A stretch of 14,001 bases of DNA, taken from assembly GCA_964537955.1 (NCBI GenBank), contig CAZICY010000042.1, positions 1 to 14,001 on the forward strand, given 5' to 3'. Below are positions 13,494 through 14,001 of this stretch, piece after piece (position 1 is the first letter of the stretch; the number at the start of each line of letters is the position of its first letter). The DNA is from Mxb001 sp964537955. GTDB taxonomy: Bacteria > Actinomycetota > Actinomycetes > S36-B12. The translations under genes and the position numbers were made by a program. The notes below the pieces were generated by a model. It searched no databases and was not told the DNA's origin. It saw only the letters and a list, made by a program, of their open reading frames with translations.

Positions 13494-14001
13494 GTGATCT
13501 CACAGAGGCATGAGCAGGTGGTGTTCGGCCACGACCCGGCGACCGGCCTGCGTGCCATGGTGGCGATCCACTCGACCGCGCTCGGGCCTTCGCTCGGGGG
13601 ATGTCGCATGCGGCCCTACGCCGACGAGGGCGTGATGATCGCCGACGCGCTGCTGCTGTCGGAGGCGATGAGCTACAAGAACGCCCTCGCCGGACTGGCG
13701 CATGGCGGCGGGAAGGCCGTGATCTGGGGGGATCCGGCGCGCGACAAGTCACCGGAACTCTTCCACGCGATGGGGCGCTTCATCGCGACCCTCGGCGGGC
13801 GCTACATCACTGCGGGCGACGTCGGCACGACCGTGGCCGATCTCGACCTGATCCACGAGACGAATCCGTGGACGACCGGACGGTCGCCGGAGAAGGGCGG
13901 CTCGGGCGATACGGGCATCCTCACGGCGTACGGCATGCAGCAGGCCATGCGTGCGGTGGCGCAGCATCTGTGGGGCAGCGACTCGCTCGAGGGCAAGGTC
14001 G
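13494..14001 (+). CDS. Leu/Val/Phe dehydrogenase, N-terminal part (cut by window end)
   Basis: The first 169 residues of an NAD-dependent amino acid dehydrogenase are present. It would oxidatively deaminate a branched-chain or aromatic amino acid to the 2-oxo acid and ammonia, in the cytoplasm. HSTALGPSLGGCRM (26-39) is the family's substrate-binding segment. K62 (YKNALAG) and K74 (GGGK) match the paired lysines of leucine dehydrogenase, with the same 12-residue spacing. AGDVGT (107-112) holds the catalytic-type Asp, D109. GSGDTGILTAYG (136-147) leads into the NAD-binding Rossmann domain, most of which lies beyond 14001. The start is GTG at 13494; no other start lies upstream in frame. Leucine, valine and phenylalanine dehydrogenases cannot be told apart from this fragment. 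It diverges from the secreted peptidase-like operon, so it could use the amino acids those enzymes release. Confidence 0.88.
   Translation, partial: MISQRHEQVVFGHDPATGLRAMVAIHSTALGPSLGGCRMRPYADEGVMIADALLLSEAMSYKNALAGLAHGGGKAVIWGDPARDKSPELFHAMGRFIATLGGRYITAGDVGTTVADLDLIHETNPWTTGRSPEKGGSGDTGILTAYGMQQAMRAVAQHLWGSDSLEGKV

Overview
The window looks like chromosomal DNA of a high-GC actinobacterium. By eye about two thirds of the bases are G or C, GTG and TTG starts are common, gene ends overlap, and third codon positions are so GC-rich that long false ORFs appear opposite real genes. A DUF222/HNH (13E12-type) gene, an SOS-box-like site of actinobacterial type and a tandem set of secreted TAP/Hip1-like hydrolases point the same way. 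I cannot name a genus. I see no tRNA, rRNA, CRISPR array, insertion sequence or phage gene.

Layout. (1) Positions 1-268 hold a candidate promoter with a perfect TTGACA, a near-perfect LexA/SOS box at 38-53, and two perfect GC-rich inverted repeats. They lead into a DUF222-HNH endonuclease gene (269-1636, +). (2) That gene converges on, and shares a CTAG stop with, a leftward five-gene run (7731 down to 1633). In transcription order it is a DmpA/P1-family aminopeptidase, a CocE/S15 hydrolase, a Rieske oxygenase of the quaternary-amine demethylase type, a monomeric sarcosine-oxidase-like flavoenzyme and a lipase-like alpha/beta hydrolase. Spacing is very tight, with ATGA and GTGA overlaps. (3) A gene for an acetylpolyamine-amidohydrolase/HDAC-family enzyme (7767-8813, +) diverges from this run across only 35 bases. 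(4) A second leftward operon (13420 down to 8786) encodes three tandem paralogous secreted hydrolases of the TAP family. The middle one has lost its catalytic serine. (5) Diverging from it is the start of a leucine/valine/phenylalanine dehydrogenase gene (13494 to the window edge, +).

How the genes may work together. The five-gene run plus the divergent amidohydrolase reads as a catabolic module. It would cleave ester or amide bonds, remove N-methyl groups by Rieske oxygenation, and finish with flavin oxidation of a secondary or tertiary N-methyl amino acid. The substrate is unknown, and no transporter, regulator or Rieske reductase is visible. The secreted TAP-like enzymes would release short peptides or act on cell-envelope proteins, and the dehydrogenase would deaminate branched-chain or aromatic amino acids. 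The broad theme of the window is acquiring and dismantling amino-acid-like nitrogen compounds. That theme is inference; the enzyme families are read directly from motifs.
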